A DNA stretch of 11,414 nucleotides from JBOGWY01 sp050694015 (lineage in GTDB: Bacteria > Actinomycetota > CADDZG01 > WHSQ01). Location of the stretch: positions 1 through 11,414 of the forward strand of contig JBOGWY010000106.1 of the NCBI GenBank assembly GCA_050694015.1. The letters are read 5' to 3'. The translations under genes and the position numbers were made by a program. Of this stretch, positions 1 to 5,798 are shown piece after piece. Each line of letters begins with the position of its first letter. The stretch's first letter is position 1. The notes beneath the pieces were generated by a model, which ran no database searches, was not told where the DNA came from, and saw only the letters and a program-made list of their open reading frames with translations.

Positions 1-782
1 CGGCGGAAGCGGTCGCGCGCGGCACCGCGCAACACGCGTTCAATCCGGCCGGCGGACTCCACCACGCACGCCGCCGGGAAGCGTCGGGATTCTGCATCTA
101 CAACGATCCGGCCGTGGCGGTCGCCAAGATCCTTGCGCTCCAGCCGGGCTGGCGCGTGATGTACGTCGACGTGGACGTCCACCACGGCGACGGCGTGCAG
201 TGGATCTTCTACGACGATCCGCGCGTGCTGACCGTGTCTCTGCACCAGTCGGGACGATTCCTCTACCCGGGCACCGGTTTCGAGGACGAGACCGGCAGCG
301 GCGAAGCTGCCGGAACGTCGGTGAACGTGCCCCTATTGCCGTACACGGGAGAGAGCGACTATCTCTGGGCCCTCGAGGAGGTGCTTGTGGGGGCGGGCCG
401 CGCGTTCCGTCCCGATGTGATCGTGACGCAGCTCGGCGCGGATACCCACTACGGCGATCCCCTCGCGAACTTGGGCCTCACGATGTCGGCATATCCGAAG
501 ATGGCGTCGTTGCTCCACCAGGTCGCGCACGAGCTTTGCAACGATCGGTGGGTCGCTACCGGGGGTGGCGGTTACCAGGCCGAAACGGTCGTCCCGAAGG
601 TCTGGACGATCCACTTCGCGGAGATGTGCGGCGCGCCCGAGATCATCCCCGAGGGGTGGGTGCGCGACCGGCCCTCCGAGGATGTTTCGAGGAGCTATCG
701 ACAAGAGGTAGAGAAGTCGGTGCATCAGGTCCTGGAGAGCACGTTGCCGCGTCTGTCCGCCCTCGCGTCGACTTCGTCATAA
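1..782 (+). CDS. acuC: AcuC-like histone deacetylase family protein, 5' end missing
   Basis: The reading frame is open from base 3 and runs off the left edge; about 259 residues are visible out of the roughly 380 usual for AcuC. The family is zinc-dependent deacetylases of the HDAC class I fold; bacterial AcuC deacetylates acetyl-lysine on proteins such as acetyl-CoA synthetase. Seen directly: the double-His active-site motif in GGLHHA (His codons 60-65), the metal-binding D-x-H of DVDVHHGDG (Asp at 174, His at 180), the third metal ligand Asp in GADTHYGDP (codon 441), and the glycine-rich GGGGYQ loop with the catalytic Tyr at 573. All key residues present in this part are intact, so the enzyme should be active. 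GTG at 114 lies inside the conserved core and is not the start. A membrane protein gene starts 9 nt after the stop, so the two are probably one operon. Substrate is not visible from sequence. Confidence 0.9.
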   Translation, partial: AEAVARGTAQHAFNPAGGLHHARRREASGFCIYNDPAVAVAKILALQPGWRVMYVDVDVHHGDGVQWIFYDDPRVLTVSLHQSGRFLYPGTGFEDETGSGEAAGTSVNVPLLPYTGESDYLWALEEVLVGAGRAFRPDVIVTQLGADTHYGDPLANLGLTMSAYPKMASLLHQVAHELCNDRWVATGGGGYQAETVVPKVWTIHFAEMCGAPEIIPEGWVRDRPSEDVSRSYRQEVEKSVHQVLESTLPRLSALASTSS

Positions 783-791
783 CGTCCAGAC

Positions 792-1166
792 GTGAGCGAA
801 TTCCACAAGTATCTCGGTTACATCCTCCCGGTGGGCTTCGGGATCCTCGCGTTGTGGGGGTTCTTCTCGCTGTTCCGGAACCGCAATCCCCAAGGCGGGT
901 TCTGGAACCTCCTCGCGTTCCTCCAAGTGGTCATCGGCATCCAGGTGATCGTCGGAGTCGTGCTCTTCTTCAGCGGTCTCGCGCCCCCCACCGATCCGGT
1001 GTGGTTGCACTACGCGTACGGCGGTCTGTTTCCCGCCGCGTTGCTCGTCGGAGCTCACCGACTCGCACGTACGTACGAGGGTCTGCCCGGGCTGATCTTC
1101 GGTATGGCGGCGCTATTGATCTGCGGCCTGACCATCAGGGCACTGATGACCGGGCTCGGTTCTTGA
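792..1166 (+). CDS. Small hypothetical membrane protein, four predicted helices
   Basis: The protein has 124 residues and I do not recognise its family. Hydrophobic stretches at about residues 7-27, 37-60, 74-92 and 98-118 indicate four transmembrane helices with short loops. The loop between helices 1 and 2 is basic (FRNRNPQ), which would place it and both termini in the cytoplasm. Histidines lie at 5, 73 and 89, the last two bordering helix 3; haem or metal binding is possible but unproven. The start is GTG at 792, 9 nt after the acuC stop; no clear Shine-Dalgarno is present, which fits translational coupling. The MarP-like gene begins 7 nt after its stop, so it sits in the middle of a three-gene operon. 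A role in the cell envelope is only inferred from that neighbour. Confidence 0.75.
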   Translation: MSEFHKYLGYILPVGFGILALWGFFSLFRNRNPQGGFWNLLAFLQVVIGIQVIVGVVLFFSGLAPPTDPVWLHYAYGGLFPAALLVGAHRLARTYEGLPGLIFGMAALLICGLTIRALMTGLGS

Positions 1167-1173
1167 GCGATCG

Positions 1174-2355
1174 ATGAACATCGTCGACCTCGTCGTCATC
1201 GTGGCAGCCGCGTTCGCCGCGCTGCGCGGGTACCGGCGGGGCTTCCTCGGCCAGCTCTTCGAGTTCGGCGGGGGACTGGTGGGGCTGTTGCTCGGGCTGT
1301 GGCTCGGCCCCAAGGTCGCGTCGATGTTCACGAACAAGGCGGGCCTCGAGGGCGCGCTGATCTCCTTGGCCGTGGTTTTCGTCGGGCTGTCGCTCGGCCA
1401 GACGCTGGGTTACTTCGTGGGTTACCGCACCGGGATCGTGGCACGGCGATCGGGTCTGCATGCACCCAACGCGTTGCTCGGTTCCGCGACCGGCGTGGTT
1501 GTAACCGTCGTCGGGGTATGGCTGCTGGGGTCCCTGTTGATCAACGGGCCGTCAAAGGCGATCGCCAAGGCGGTCGATCGCTCCGTCATCCTCGACGCCG
1601 TCAATCAGACGCTGCCGCGGCCCCCGAACGTGTTCGCGTACGTGAGGCAGTACCTACAGACGTCCGGCTTCCCGCAGGTGTTCGCGGGATTCCCACCGTC
1701 GTTGGGCCCGCCGGCGAAGCTTCCTCCGCCGGGCGTGGCGCGCCGGGCGACGCAGGCCGCCGATCAGTCCACGGTTCGGGTGGTGGTTCCGGCGTGCGGA
1801 GGGACGCAGCTCGGTAGCGGTTGGGTCGCGGCCGATGGGACCGTCGTCACGAACGCGCACGTCGTGGCGGGCGCCGATTCGGTGTCCGTGCAGGACGAGA
1901 ACGGAAGTCACTCCGCAACGGTCGTCGTCTTCGATCCGCGCACCGACGTCGCGGTCCTGCGTGTCTCCGGTCTCGCGGGCTTACCGCTTCCGCTGGAGAC
2001 CTCGACGCAGGAGCGTGGGACCCCGGGGGCGACGCTTGGATACCCAGGACAAGCCGAGGGTCAACTGATCGGGCACCGCGCCGCGGTCAATGAGGAGTAC
2101 GACGCGTCCGGCCGCGACATCTACGGACGTCGGCTGGTGACGCGCAACGTGTACGAGTTGAGATCGCCGGTGCGGCAAGGAGATTCCGGGGGGCCGTTCG
2201 TGTTGCCGTCCGGCGATGTCGCCGGCGTGGTGTTCGCAGCGTCTACGACCGACGACGACATCGGCTACGCGCTGACCGGCGAGGAGGTGTCCGACGAGGT
2301 GCAGCGCGGTGCGTCGAGTACGGAACCGGTCGGCACCGGCCGCTGCACCCACTAG
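1174..2355 (+). CDS. marP: MarP-like membrane-anchored periplasmic serine protease (CvpA + trypsin-like)
   Basis: The 393-residue protein has an N-terminal CvpA-type membrane domain with about four helices (residues 3-20, 30-48, 60-83, 100-123), a proline-rich linker (about 145-190) and a chymotrypsin-fold protease domain (195-391). The triad is visible as His229 (TNAHVVAG), Asp258 (DPRTDVAVL) and Ser338 (GDSGGPF). Cys208 and Cys391 bracket the protease domain. In Mycobacterium tuberculosis MarP (Rv3671c) the triad is His235, Asp264, Ser343 and a disulphide joins Cys214 to Cys395, so spacing is nearly identical; a redox-controlled disulphide is a fair inference. MarP supports resistance to acid and oxidative stress from the periplasm. 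ATG at 1174 is chosen because CvpA proteins begin with such a short MNIVDL-like lead. It is the last gene before a strong hairpin at 2385-2433. The orthologous function is inferred from architecture. Confidence 0.9.
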   Translation: MNIVDLVVIVAAAFAALRGYRRGFLGQLFEFGGGLVGLLLGLWLGPKVASMFTNKAGLEGALISLAVVFVGLSLGQTLGYFVGYRTGIVARRSGLHAPNALLGSATGVVVTVVGVWLLGSLLINGPSKAIAKAVDRSVILDAVNQTLPRPPNVFAYVRQYLQTSGFPQVFAGFPPSLGPPAKLPPPGVARRATQAADQSTVRVVVPACGGTQLGSGWVAADGTVVTNAHVVAGADSVSVQDENGSHSATVVVFDPRTDVAVLRVSGLAGLPLPLETSTQERGTPGATLGYPGQAEGQLIGHRAAVNEEYDASGRDIYGRRLVTRNVYELRSPVRQGDSGGPFVLPSGDVAGVVFAASTTDDDIGYALTGEEVSDEVQRGASSTEPVGTGRCTH

Positions 2356-2384
2356 GTGCCATCGGCGGGGCAGCGGCGGACCGT

Positions 2385-2433
2385 GCCGAGCGGCAGCTGA
2401 GTCGTGTCTCACGCGACAGAACTGCCACTCGGC
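2385..2433. terminator. Bidirectional hairpin between convergent marP-like and SDR genes
   Basis: A 12-bp arm at 2385-2396 pairs with 2422-2433 with one mismatch (C opposite A). Inside it, a second 7-bp stem (2401-2407 with 2411-2417, one G-T pair) closes a three-base CTC loop; a 4x4 internal loop separates the stems. The structure lies 29 nt after the marP-like stop and 7 nt beyond the SDR stop, so it can terminate both convergent transcripts. There is no T-tract on either side, which is common for terminators of high-GC actinobacteria. Confidence 0.7.
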
Positions 2434-2440
2434 CAGACCC

Positions 2441-3205
2441 CTAAGCGGACTGGCCTCCGTCGACGACGATCGTCGCCCCGGTCACGTACGACGACGCATC
2501 CGATGCGAGGAAGATCGCGGCCCCCACGATCTCCTCGGGTTCCGCGAACCGCTTCATCGGAACCATCGACTCGGCGAACGTTCGCGCTCCGTCGTCTTCG
2601 CGCATCGTCTGGTTGAGATCGGTCGCCACCCATCCCGGCGCGATCGAGTTGACGCGCACGTTCGCTTCGGCGAGTTCTTTCGCGACTGCTTGGCTCATGA
2701 GACGCACGCCGCCCTTGGCCGCGGAATAGAACGAGAGCCCCTGCGCGCCGTCGATCCCCGCCACGGATGCGATCTGGATGATCGAACCTCCACCGGAGCC
2801 GAGCATCGACTGCGCGCCGAGTTGTGTGGCGTGGAAGACAGAGTCGAGGTTCAGCGCGAGGACCTTGTCCCACCCCTCGGGCCGGAGGCCGACGAGCGGC
2901 GACATGAAGCGCGTCCCGCCGGCGTTGTTGACGAGGATGTCGAGCTTCCCGAGTTCGGCGACGGTTCTCTCGATCATGTTCTCTATCTGCGCGCGATCGG
3001 TGACATCGGTCGGTATCGCAACCCCGCGTCGCCCCATCGTGTCGATCTCCTTCACGAGGGTCTCGAGATCGCCTTCGCTGCGCGCCGCGACGGCGACATC
3101 CGCTCCGGCGGCGGCGAAGCCGAGAGCGATCGAGCGACCGATACCCCGCGATGCCCCCGTGACGAGGGCGACCTTGCCGGCGAGTGAGAACAGTTCAGTG
3201 CTCAT
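2441..3205 (-). CDS. FabG-like short-chain dehydrogenase/reductase
   Basis: A classical SDR of 254 residues, the normal length. Visible motifs: cofactor loop TGASRGIG (16-23), Asp68 in TDVTD, NNAG (93-96), and the active-site tetrad Asn119, Ser147, Tyr160, Lys164 (YSAAK). The PG-type hinge appears as APGWV (189-193) and the C-terminal VDGGQSA is typical. Arg42 after the second strand (AARS) suggests NADP(H) over NAD(H). The protein should oxidise or reduce a hydroxyl/carbonyl group; the substrate cannot be read from sequence, and FabG-like members include 3-oxoacyl-ACP reductases, sugar and secondary-metabolite dehydrogenases. The ATG at 3205 has a strong GGGAGG Shine-Dalgarno at 3213-3218 with 7-nt spacing. 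It stands alone, divergent from the phosphatase-family gene (43 nt between starts) and convergent with marP. Confidence 0.9.
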   Translation of the reverse strand: MSTELFSLAGKVALVTGASRGIGRSIALGFAAAGADVAVAARSEGDLETLVKEIDTMGRRGVAIPTDVTDRAQIENMIERTVAELGKLDILVNNAGGTRFMSPLVGLRPEGWDKVLALNLDSVFHATQLGAQSMLGSGGGSIIQIASVAGIDGAQGLSFYSAAKGGVRLMSQAVAKELAEANVRVNSIAPGWVATDLNQTMREDDGARTFAESMVPMKRFAEPEEIVGAAIFLASDASSYVTGATIVVDGGQSA

Positions 3206-3236
3206 CGTTATGCCTCCCGTAAGTGAGGGTGCTGGC

Positions 3237-3242
3237 TAGGAT
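3237..3242 (+). promoter_or_regulatory. Predicted -10 box of a leaderless promoter
   Basis: TAGGAT fits the TAnnnT consensus and ends 6 nt before the ATG at 3249, so transcription would start at or within a base or two of the start codon. No clear -35 element and no convincing Shine-Dalgarno are seen. The box lies within the short divergent region shared with the SDR gene. Confidence 0.5.
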
Positions 3243-3248
3243 GCTCGC

Positions 3249-4034
3249 ATGTCTTACTCGACCCCGTCACATGTGCGCGAAGCGCTCGTAGCCGCGGGGA
3301 TCACGGGACCGCACCAGTCCCACTCGCGCAGCGGCTCCATAGCGAAGATCCACGGCCTCCTGGACGGCGACCGCGACGCGACCTTCGGCCTCTCCGGCAT
3401 CGAGAAGTACGCGGCCCACGAGATCCTCGGTTTCATGAGCGAGCTCACCGGCTGCCCGGCCGATATCGCCGACGTCGACTGCGACGACTTCATCGATCCC
3501 GATCTCACCGTCAGCGGCATCGAGGCCGCCGCAGAGCGCCTGGCGGGAGCGGCGTCCACGGGAGCCAACCTCTTCTGCGCGACCGGGCATCCGACCGGGA
3601 TGCTCGAGCACAACATCCGGGTAGTCGACGCCTACATCGAGGCAGGCGGCAAGATCATGCGGCTGCGGGAGAGCGAGAGCCTCTCCGTCAAGCGAGGCCG
3701 GGAGCGTCAGGTCCGCTACACGGGAGGCGTGGGCTGCGTCGCCGACTGGGGAGCGTTACTCCACACGCACAGCTCCGCGGCGATGGAGGCGCTCCTCGAG
3801 AGCAAACCGTGGCCCGACCTCGTGCTGGCCGATCACGGCTTCGCGGGGGCCGCGATCGAGCGCGGCATCCCCACGATCGCCATCATGGACATCAACGACC
3901 ACGCCCTCGCCGTCGCGGCCGCCGAGGGCAACGACCTCACTATCGTCCCGTTGGACGACAACCGGCTCCCGCACCTCTACGAACCGTCGTGGACCCTCAT
4001 CAGGGAGCGTCTCGTCGGTCAAAACCCCAGCTGA
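3249..4034 (+). CDS. Phosphatase-annotated family protein, upstream of BldC-like gene
   Basis: The 261-residue protein resembles an actinobacterial family that annotation pipelines call 'phosphatase' and that I recall next to BldC-like genes; the biochemical activity is, to my knowledge, not settled. Conserved-looking blocks are ATGHPTGML (111-119), LHTHSS (171-176), DLVLADHGFAG (190-200), MDINDHAL (213-220) and VPLDDN (233-238). The several Asp and His residues in these blocks would suit a metal-dependent hydrolase. No signal peptide or membrane helix is seen, so it should be cytoplasmic. The ATG at 3249 follows a TAGGAT -10 box by 6 nt and lacks a convincing ribosome site, suggesting a leaderless mRNA. 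The BldC-like gene follows after 34 nt but carries its own promoter. A non-phosphatase role remains possible. Confidence 0.65.
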   Translation: MSYSTPSHVREALVAAGITGPHQSHSRSGSIAKIHGLLDGDRDATFGLSGIEKYAAHEILGFMSELTGCPADIADVDCDDFIDPDLTVSGIEAAAERLAGAASTGANLFCATGHPTGMLEHNIRVVDAYIEAGGKIMRLRESESLSVKRGRERQVRYTGGVGCVADWGALLHTHSSAAMEALLESKPWPDLVLADHGFAGAAIERGIPTIAIMDINDHALAVAAAEGNDLTIVPLDDNRLPHLYEPSWTLIRERLVGQNPS

Positions 4035-4053
4035 GCAGGTAAAACGTCCGGGC

Positions 4054-4059
4054 TATACT
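4054..4059 (+). promoter_or_regulatory. Predicted -10 box of the BldC-like gene
   Basis: TATACT is a near-perfect -10 hexamer ending 9 nt before the ATG at 4069; a start point 7-8 nt downstream gives a leader of only one or two bases. A weak -35 candidate, CTGAGC at 4031-4036, has a 17-nt spacer. No Shine-Dalgarno fits between box and ATG. Confidence 0.6.
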
Positions 4060-4068
4060 CGCTCCCAG

Positions 4069-4287
4069 ATGAGCGCGAGCGGTAGTTCTCCGACCCCGAG
4101 GGAATCTCTAGCCGAGCATTTCCTTACCGTCGGGGAGGTCGCCCGGCACCTGCGCGTGTCGAACATGACCGTCTACCGGCTCGTGAACTCGGGCCAGCTC
4201 GCGGCGGTGCGGGTGGGTCGGGGGTATCGCATCAGAACAGACGACGTCCGCAAGTACCTGGAGCAGCGCTACATGGACGCTGGCTGA
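4069..4287 (+). CDS. BldC-like single-domain helix-turn-helix regulator
   Basis: A 72-residue DNA-binding protein of the MerR/excisionase-type HTH group. After a 17-residue polar lead, FLTVGEVARHLRVSN starts a winged HTH: helices at about 21-28 and 32-40, with the wing GQLAAVRVGRGYRI (42-55), then DDVRKYLEQR. BldC of Streptomyces and Rv0500A of Mycobacterium share this layout; BldC binds direct repeats cooperatively and times development. The protein lacks any effector domain, so control must come from its amount or from assembly on DNA. It has its own TATACT promoter, probably leaderless, and ends in an intrinsic terminator at 4318-4343, so it is likely a monocistronic unit with possible readthrough from the phosphatase-family gene. 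The synteny with bS22 and the epimerase supports Rv0500A-type orthology rather than BldC itself. Confidence 0.85.
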   Translation: MSASGSSPTPRESLAEHFLTVGEVARHLRVSNMTVYRLVNSGQLAAVRVGRGYRIRTDDVRKYLEQRYMDAG

Positions 4288-4307
4288 TCCGCCGCTAGAG
4301 GCGGATC
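4286..4307 (+). other. Perfect 8-bp hairpin directly on the BldC-like stop codon
   Basis: GATCCGCC (4286-4293) and GGCGGATC (4300-4307) form a perfect 8-bp stem with a six-base loop. It starts inside the TGA stop codon and has no T-tract. It stands 10 nt before the second hairpin, which does have a T-tract. It may protect the mRNA 3' end or assist termination. Confidence 0.55.
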
Positions 4308-4317
4308 GATAAGCGTC

Positions 4318-4343
4318 GACCGTCCTGCCAGGGACGGTCTTTT
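4318..4343 (+). terminator. Intrinsic terminator after the BldC-like gene
   Basis: GACCGTCC (4318-4325) pairs perfectly with GGACGGTC (4332-4339), a GC-rich 8-bp stem with a six-base loop, followed at once by TTTT (4340-4343) and a T/G-rich run. This is the clearest classical Rho-independent terminator in the window and separates the BldC-like gene from the Clp1-like gene 44 nt downstream. Confidence 0.85.
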
Positions 4344-4387
4344 GTGTGCACCACCCACAGCGCGCGCTCCGCTTGGGAGGATCGGCG

Positions 4388-5284
4388 ATGAAGATCGGGT
4401 TGGACGAGGCCTACGAGCACGTCCTCGCGCGTCAGGGGACCGTGTTCCTGCTCGGCTCCGCGGGCACGGGCAAGACCACTTTCGGGATCGAACTCGTGCG
4501 CCGGGCGACGGCGGCCGGGATCGCGTCCGCGTTCGTGGACGCCGACATCGATCACTCGACCGTCGGGCCCCCGACGACGGTCGGTCTGAAGCTGTGCGCC
4601 GGGATGACCGAGATCACCCCGGATACGCTGCGTCCCGCCGATGCGCTGGCGTTCGTGGGCACCCTGAACCCTCGGGGGCATCTGCTACCGCTCGTGAGCG
4701 CCACACAGACGCTCGTTGCACGAGCGCGCGACGCGGGATGCGGGCTGATCGTGATCGATACCACGGGCTTCGTGTCGGGGATCTACGGCCAGACGTTGAA
4801 GTTCCACAAGCTCGACGCGACCAACCCGGATCTCGTCCTTGCCTTCGAACGCGGCGGTGAGCTCGAGCCCCTGATCGGCATCGCGCAACGCTTCACTCCC
4901 GCCGAGGTCCAGGAGGTCGACGTCGATCAGCTGTGGTCCGCGTCGATCGAAGAACGGGTCAACGCCCGGGAACAGCAGTTCGCGTCCTACTTCGGGACGG
5001 GTTCGTCACGGTGGCGGGTCAAGCCGACGGTATTCATGCCTACGCTGCCGCCGGAGTTCGATCTGTCCCGACTGGACGGGCTCGTCGTTGGGATGGAGGA
5101 TGGCAAAGGCTCGTGCGTCGGTATCGGCGTGTTGGAGTTCGATGCAGGCGAGAGCATCCTCCGGATGGTGTCACCGGTCACGGAAGGTGTGCGCGGACTT
5201 CGTCTGGGCTCCGTGAAGATCGATACGGAAGGTCACACGCGCGGGGGGCCCGTGAACCTTCCGGAGTTATTCGGAACGGAATAA
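4388..5284 (+). CDS. Clp1/Grc3-type P-loop polynucleotide 5'-kinase homologue
   Basis: A 298-residue P-loop protein. The Walker A motif is LLGSAGTGKTT (21-31; Lys29). It is followed by DADIDHSTVGPPTTVGL (51-67), the Clp1/Grc3-type block around the second acidic motif, then VGTLNPRGHLLPLV (90-103), and DTTGFVSGIYGQTLKFHKL (124-142). In characterised relatives (archaeal PNK, eukaryotic Clp1, Grc3) these surround the site that phosphorylates RNA or DNA 5'-hydroxyl ends. The C-terminal part (about 205-298) is a separate domain, as in other family members. The start is ATG 4388, with GGGAGG at 4375-4380 and 7-nt spacing; ATG 4346 has no ribosome site and would add 14 unrelated residues just after the terminator. 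bS22 starts 16 nt after its stop, so they are probably co-transcribed. Kinase chemistry is inferred; an ATPase or another nucleotide-processing role is possible. Confidence 0.8.
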   Translation: MKIGLDEAYEHVLARQGTVFLLGSAGTGKTTFGIELVRRATAAGIASAFVDADIDHSTVGPPTTVGLKLCAGMTEITPDTLRPADALAFVGTLNPRGHLLPLVSATQTLVARARDAGCGLIVIDTTGFVSGIYGQTLKFHKLDATNPDLVLAFERGGELEPLIGIAQRFTPAEVQEVDVDQLWSASIEERVNAREQQFASYFGTGSSRWRVKPTVFMPTLPPEFDLSRLDGLVVGMEDGKGSCVGIGVLEFDAGESILRMVSPVTEGVRGLRLGSVKIDTEGHTRGGPVNLPELFGTE

Positions 5285-5300
5285 AGGAGAAAGAAGGAAC

Positions 5301-5402
5301 ATGCCGTCACTCGTAAAGAAGCGCCGCAAGAAGATGCGCAAGAAGAAGCACCGCAAGATGTTGAAGAAGACGCGCTGGCAGCGACGCCAGCAAGGTAAAT
5401 AG
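5301..5402 (+). CDS. Small ribosomal protein bS22 (AURKAIP1/COX24-type basic peptide)
   Basis: A 33-residue peptide with 18 Lys/Arg residues, starting MPSLVKKRRKKM and ending QRRQQGK. It matches mycobacterial bS22 (Rv0500B; AURKAIP1/COX24 motif), an actinobacterial 30S subunit protein seen near the decoding region in mycobacterial ribosome structures. Same length, same KKRRKxM-KKKHRKxL-KTR pattern. A purine-rich leader contains AAGGAG at 5284-5289, overlapping the Clp1-like stop, and a second AGGA at 5295-5298 just before the ATG. It follows the kinase gene by 16 nt. Its stop is only 6 nt from the whiB stop on the other strand. Base composition is A-rich for this genome because of the Lys codons. 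Confidence 0.93.
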   Translation: MPSLVKKRRKKMRKKKHRKMLKKTRWQRRQQGK

Positions 5403-5408
5403 TCCCGC

Positions 5409-5681
5409 TTAAAGCGAGGTTGCCACCTCGGCCGCGGCTTCGGCGCGGGCCCGGCTCCGGCGCTTCGCGATGAGGGAACGTCGCTCCTGAGGGGTGAGTC
5501 CACCCCACACGCCGAAGCGCTCACCGGCTGCGATCGCGAACTCGAGACAGGGTTGACGAACCTCACACGTGGCGCAGATGGCTTTGGCGTCGTCGGCCTC
5601 TTGCTCGGCCGGCGGGAAGAACAGCTCGACTTGGATCCTCTTGCACGCGGCCCTGTCTTGCCATTCCTCGTTGGACGCCAA
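5409..5681 (-). CDS. WhiB-family iron-sulphur transcriptional regulator
   Basis: A 90-residue Wbl protein. The four cluster ligands are Cys13, Cys36, Cys39 and Cys45 (C-x22-CxxC-x5-C), and the turn GVWGG (57-61) is followed by a basic DNA-binding tail, LIAKRRSRARA (70-80). WhiB proteins bind a [4Fe-4S] cluster sensitive to oxygen and nitric oxide and contact the primary sigma factor. The subtype cannot be fixed by eye. The start I choose is TTG at 5681: GGAG at 5688-5691 is spaced 6 nt from it, and translation then gives (M)ASNEEWQDRAAC, the usual lead to the first Cys. The frame stays open upstream to 5999 but that part overlaps the SAM hydroxide adenosyltransferase gene and is not WhiB-like. 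A promoter (TTGACC, 16 nt, TAAACT) lies just upstream. It is convergent with bS22. Confidence 0.93.
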   Translation of the reverse strand: MASNEEWQDRAACKRIQVELFFPPAEQEADDAKAICATCEVRQPCLEFAIAAGERFGVWGGLTPQERRSLIAKRRSRARAEAAAEVATSL

Positions 5682-5724
5682 GCGTTTCTCCGTTCTCTGG
5701 GGAAGTCGTCGGAGCAAGATGCGG

Positions 5725-5752
5725 AGTTTATAGGTCTCGTGAGTGAGGTCAA
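5725..5752 (-). promoter_or_regulatory. Predicted whiB promoter
   Basis: On the minus strand, TTGACC (5747-5752) and TAAACT (5725-5730) are separated by 16 nt, a good match to the housekeeping sigma consensus (TTGACA, TAnnnT). Transcription would start near 5718, giving a leader of about 37 nt with the GGAG ribosome site close to the TTG start. Confidence 0.55.
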
Positions 5753-5785
5753 TACATCCGCTCAAAGACGATGCAAGCATCTCGG

Positions 5786-5791
5786 TAGGAT
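5786..5791 (+). promoter_or_regulatory. Predicted -10 box of the SAM hydroxide adenosyltransferase gene
   Basis: TAGGAT ends 7 nt before the GTG at 5799. This spacing places the transcript start at the GTG, arguing for a leaderless mRNA and for GTG 5799 rather than ATG 5790, whose A and T are the last two bases of the box. No clear -35 element is seen. Confidence 0.5.
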
Positions 5792-5798
5792 GCCGCCG

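Noticed and set aside
200..1177. Long open frame across acuC and the membrane protein
   Set aside because: Arg/Gly/Pro-rich shadow in the wrong frame of two genes with clear motifs; open only because of high GC.
2309..3187. 292-codon plus-strand frame over the SDR gene
   Set aside because: Antisense to a complete SDR with all motifs; it would also run through the terminator hairpin.
5553..5798. Earlier start for the SAM hydroxide adenosyltransferase
   Set aside because: It would overlap whiB and read through both promoters; the family N-terminus begins at GTG 5799.
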